A stretch of DNA of 43,080 nucleotides from Mycoplasmopsis agassizii (lineage in GTDB: Bacteria > Bacillota_I > Bacilli_A > Mycoplasmatales > Metamycoplasmataceae), in the NCBI RefSeq assembly GCF_002272945.1, contig NZ_NQMN01000003.1, positions 1 through 43,080 of the forward strand, in the 5' to 3' direction. Below are positions 40,721-43,080 of this stretch, piece after piece. The translations under genes were made by a program, and so were the position numbers. Within the stretch, counting starts at the first letter, position 1. Every line of letters begins with the position of its first letter. The notes under the pieces were generated by a model. It made no database searches. It saw only the letters and a list, made by a program, of their open reading frames with translations, and was not told the origin of the DNA.

Positions 40721-43080
40721 CTAATTTGTTGTACCTTCGCCAGTTCCAGGGGTTGTTGCTGGAGTTGTACCTTCGCCAGTTCCAGGGGTTGTTGCTGGAG
40801 TTGTACCTTCGCCAGTTCCAGGGGTTGTTGCTTCTGATCCTTGTTGATCTACGCCTGTTGATCTACTCATAGTGTCATTAGTAATAATAGCTTCCAATAA
40901 AAAACGAATTGCTATAGCTGTATTATTTACATATTTACTTGGATGAGGTACTCTTACAGTACTTGTTCCTTCTGTTGCGTATGCAACTGGATGTGTAGTT
41001 GTATTAAGTAGTGAACGAGTAATTCTTCTGGTACCATCTCCAGATGTTTCAGCACCCTCAGTGTTAGCTTCATATAAACCGTAGAAATATCATCTTACAT
41101 TACCATAGTCAAAGTAATTTTTTGATAATCCATCTTGACCGTTAGCTCATGGTTTTCCATTTTCTTTTAATGGTGAAGTATTGTAGTTACCAAATCCACC
41201 TAGTAAAAGAGTTGTTTTATTAGAACCGATTCCGTTATTAGTATATTTTCCACTTTTTGTGGTTACTGTATTTGGTAATTCACTCATTGGATAAGGATTG
41301 ATATAGAATGTCTGGGTAGTTGAAGTTAATGCTTTATTTTGTAGCGCTGCTTCAACCATTTTTGCACCTAGAGCGTTTGAAAAGGCATCTAATTTAGCAT
41401 CGCTATCTTTAAATAAATTAACTGCTTTAGTTGTTAAACTGCTTCACAATGTATATGAATCAAAGTTTTCTACTCCTAAGTGAATGTTTTTAGCAGTAGC
41501 AGCTGCAGCAGTAATATCTGAGTTTGTAGGCACCTTCACACTCATAAAGTGTGGACTAAATTCTGCTAAATCAGATGTACCTTTAATATTCAAAGCAGAT
41601 TCTGTTTCATTGTTTTCACCTGGAGTTAACTTAAACTGACCACTAACATTTACTAATTTACCATCGATTTCTGTAGGAACAACAGTTCACTTATTATCAC
41701 TAGCTGTTGTACTTAGTGAATAACCGATCACAGCATTTTTATCAAGCTCAGTTTGGTTTTCTGCCTTCAAGGCATTTAAAGCATCAATCATAGTTTCTAA
41801 ACGAGTGTCATCATCAGCATCTGTAGGTGCTTTAAAGACATTAGATAGTTTCTTAATGTTTGCTTCATCATCACTAGTAAAATCTGTTTTATAAACAAAA
41901 CTTTCTAATAATGGACTTAAATAAGCAACACCAGTTTTAAATCCTGTAACATCAGCATCTCTTCCTGTAGCAGATGCTTTATCTGTAACTGCTTCTACAG
42001 TAGCATCATCGCCTAATGTTGATTGATTAGTAGTTGTTAGTTTTCAATACTTGGTAGTTGTACCATTTGTACTTGATAATAAGAATTGTACTTGCAAGGC
42101 TCCTGCTGCATTATCAAAATTTTCACTTGCTTTTTTAATAATTTCAATTTTAAAGCCTGTGCCTTCATAAGAACTATTTAATGAATCTAGTTTTGCTTTT
42201 AAAGCAGTGTTTAAATTAGTAAAATCATCAGCGGCTACTTGTGAAGCCATTTTGTCTTTTAAAGCAGTTGCTTGTGTATTAGTTGAACCATCTAGTGTCA
42301 TTGTTAAATTCTCAGTAGTAAGTTCTTTATAGATTTTTAAAGCAAATGCCTGCTCACTAGTAAAGCCTGTCACAGATACTTCTTTACCTGAAGCATCTGC
42401 TTTGATTGTACCGTCAGCACCATCAAAACTGTTTTCTCCATTTTTCAATAATGCTTTGAATTTTAGAGTTGTAGTTGTTGTACCATCACTAGTTACATCT
42501 TCTACTGAAACAAAACTATAGCTAACAGTGAATCCTGATGGACTTGTAGGTGCATCAAATTTAGTTTTGTCAGTAGTATTTAAGTTAATCAACTCTTTAA
42601 TTTTTTCTTCACTACTAAACTCACTAGCTAATTTTTTCGCACTTTCACTATCAGCTGCAAAAGTAGAAGGCAAGGCATCATATCATTCTTTAGCCTTCGC
42701 CTCTAACTCCTGGCTAGTATTTTTAAAGCCACTTAAAGTAACTTCTTTACCAGCAGTTGTTTTATCAGTTACTAAGTTACCTTCACTTGTGTAGAACTGA
42801 TCACCTTGTTTTAGATAAACTTTAACTTTGAGGGTACCGTTGGAGTCGTTTGCACCTGAAGTAACTAGTTCTAGTTCGACAGTTGAATTTGTTACACTTG
42901 TAGGTGCTGTGAATAATGATGTAAGATCTGTTGTAACTACTTCACTTGGTTTCTTAGCCACTAGTTCTGTATCTGTAACTTCTTTATCAACTACAGTAGT
43001 TGAATATCAACTTGTGACATCTGCTTTAGTTGTATCAACTTTGAATCCTGAAACTGTCACTGTTTTACCAGTAGCAGTTT
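40721..43080 (-). CDS. Variable-surface-lipoprotein-type repeat protein (N-terminus beyond the window)
   Basis: An open minus-strand frame (TGA as Trp) enters at the right edge and ends at TAG 40723-40721, giving about 786 residues. Repeats end in GKTVTVSGF, GKEVTLSGF, GKEVSVTGF and ADVTGF, each roughly 90-130 residues apart and followed by helical sequence such as KNTSQELEAKAKEW. This matches lipoprotein 17-type variable surface proteins. A distinct C-terminal domain (FYINPYPMSELP, AIAIRFLLEAIIT) and a tail of three TTPGTGEG repeats close it. A signal and lipobox are expected outside the window. It is the longer relative of the truncated gene at 37819 and probably the expressed one. Confidence 0.82.
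40729..40832 (-). repeat. 36-bp perfect tandem repeats (2.9 copies) at the gene's 3' end
   Basis: Units 40729-40764, 40765-40800 and 40801-40832 (32 bases) are identical. On the minus strand they encode a 12-residue Thr/Pro/Gly/Glu unit, TTPGTGEGTTPA. The in-frame period and perfect identity mark a recent slippage-type expansion. The truncated relative lacks this tail. Confidence 0.93.
42599..42874 (-). repeat. Right arm of the 276-bp imperfect inverted repeat
   Basis: It pairs with 37837-38112. It lies inside the minus-strand surface gene. Both arms hold the same codons in the same register, so a crossover anywhere in them keeps the reading frame. Confidence 0.8.

Noticed and set aside
40729-40832. 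Possible CRISPR array (36-bp repeats)
   Set aside because: The units are contiguous with no spacers, lie inside a coding frame, and translate to a clean 12-residue repeat.
42528-42794. Plus-strand ORF of 88 codons at the right end
   Set aside because: It is antisense to the repeat-bearing surface gene; the leucine/serine-rich product is a shadow.
1-43080. Insertion sequences, recombinase, tRNA or rRNA genes
   Set aside because: I saw no DDE transposase, tyrosine or serine recombinase, or tRNA cloverleaf in the parts I read. The inversion proposal therefore lacks a local recombinase and would rely on general recombination or a distant enzyme.

Overview
The window comes from a wall-less mollicute (mycoplasma). 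TGA is read as tryptophan throughout: every long gene is continuous only if TGA is sense, although TGG also appears occasionally. The sequence is very AT-rich and surface and lipoprotein genes dominate. Two adjacent giant genes match in order, size, end topology and repeat layout the gliding 'leg' genes gli349 and gli521, known from Mycoplasma mobile and M. pulmonis. This suggests a gliding relative of that group. The assignment is from memory of the family and no search was run.

Layout. (1) 1-4.3 kb is an AT-rich accessory cluster: two paralogous small lipoproteins flank three tandem paralogous membrane proteins, the last of which has an in-frame TAA. (2) 4.4-9.4 kb is mostly housekeeping: an AzoR-type flavodoxin-fold reductase, rplJ-rplL behind an L10-type leader, a frameshifted MFS transporter overlapping a glycerophosphodiester phosphodiesterase, and a TrmH/SpoU RNA methyltransferase. 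(3) 10.1-11.9 kb holds an orphan CcrM/HinfI-like adenine methyltransferase with a C-terminal RAMA-like domain, then a coiled-coil (DUF16-like) protein. (4) 12.4-36.1 kb holds the gliding pair: a 3308-residue Gli349-like protein and a 4582-residue Gli521-like protein, 12 bp apart and probably one operon. No gli123-sized gene lies directly upstream and no gli42 candidate directly downstream. (5) 36.2-43.1 kb is a surface-variation locus. It holds three more DUF16-like coiled-coil genes and two related repeat-type surface genes facing each other. One lacks its 5' end and any ribosome-binding site; the other runs off the window edge.

Working picture. The gliding pair supplies leg and force-transmission proteins. 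The downstream lipoprotein-type genes carry repeats ending in the same SGF signature as the Gli349-like repeats. The truncated and the apparently intact surface genes share a co-linear, equal-length inverted repeat of about 276 bp (37837-38112 and 42599-42874). Recombination there would invert about 4.5 kb and swap 3' halves in frame, a candidate antigenic switch. Tandem DNA repeats in several coiled-coil and surface genes offer a second route to variation.
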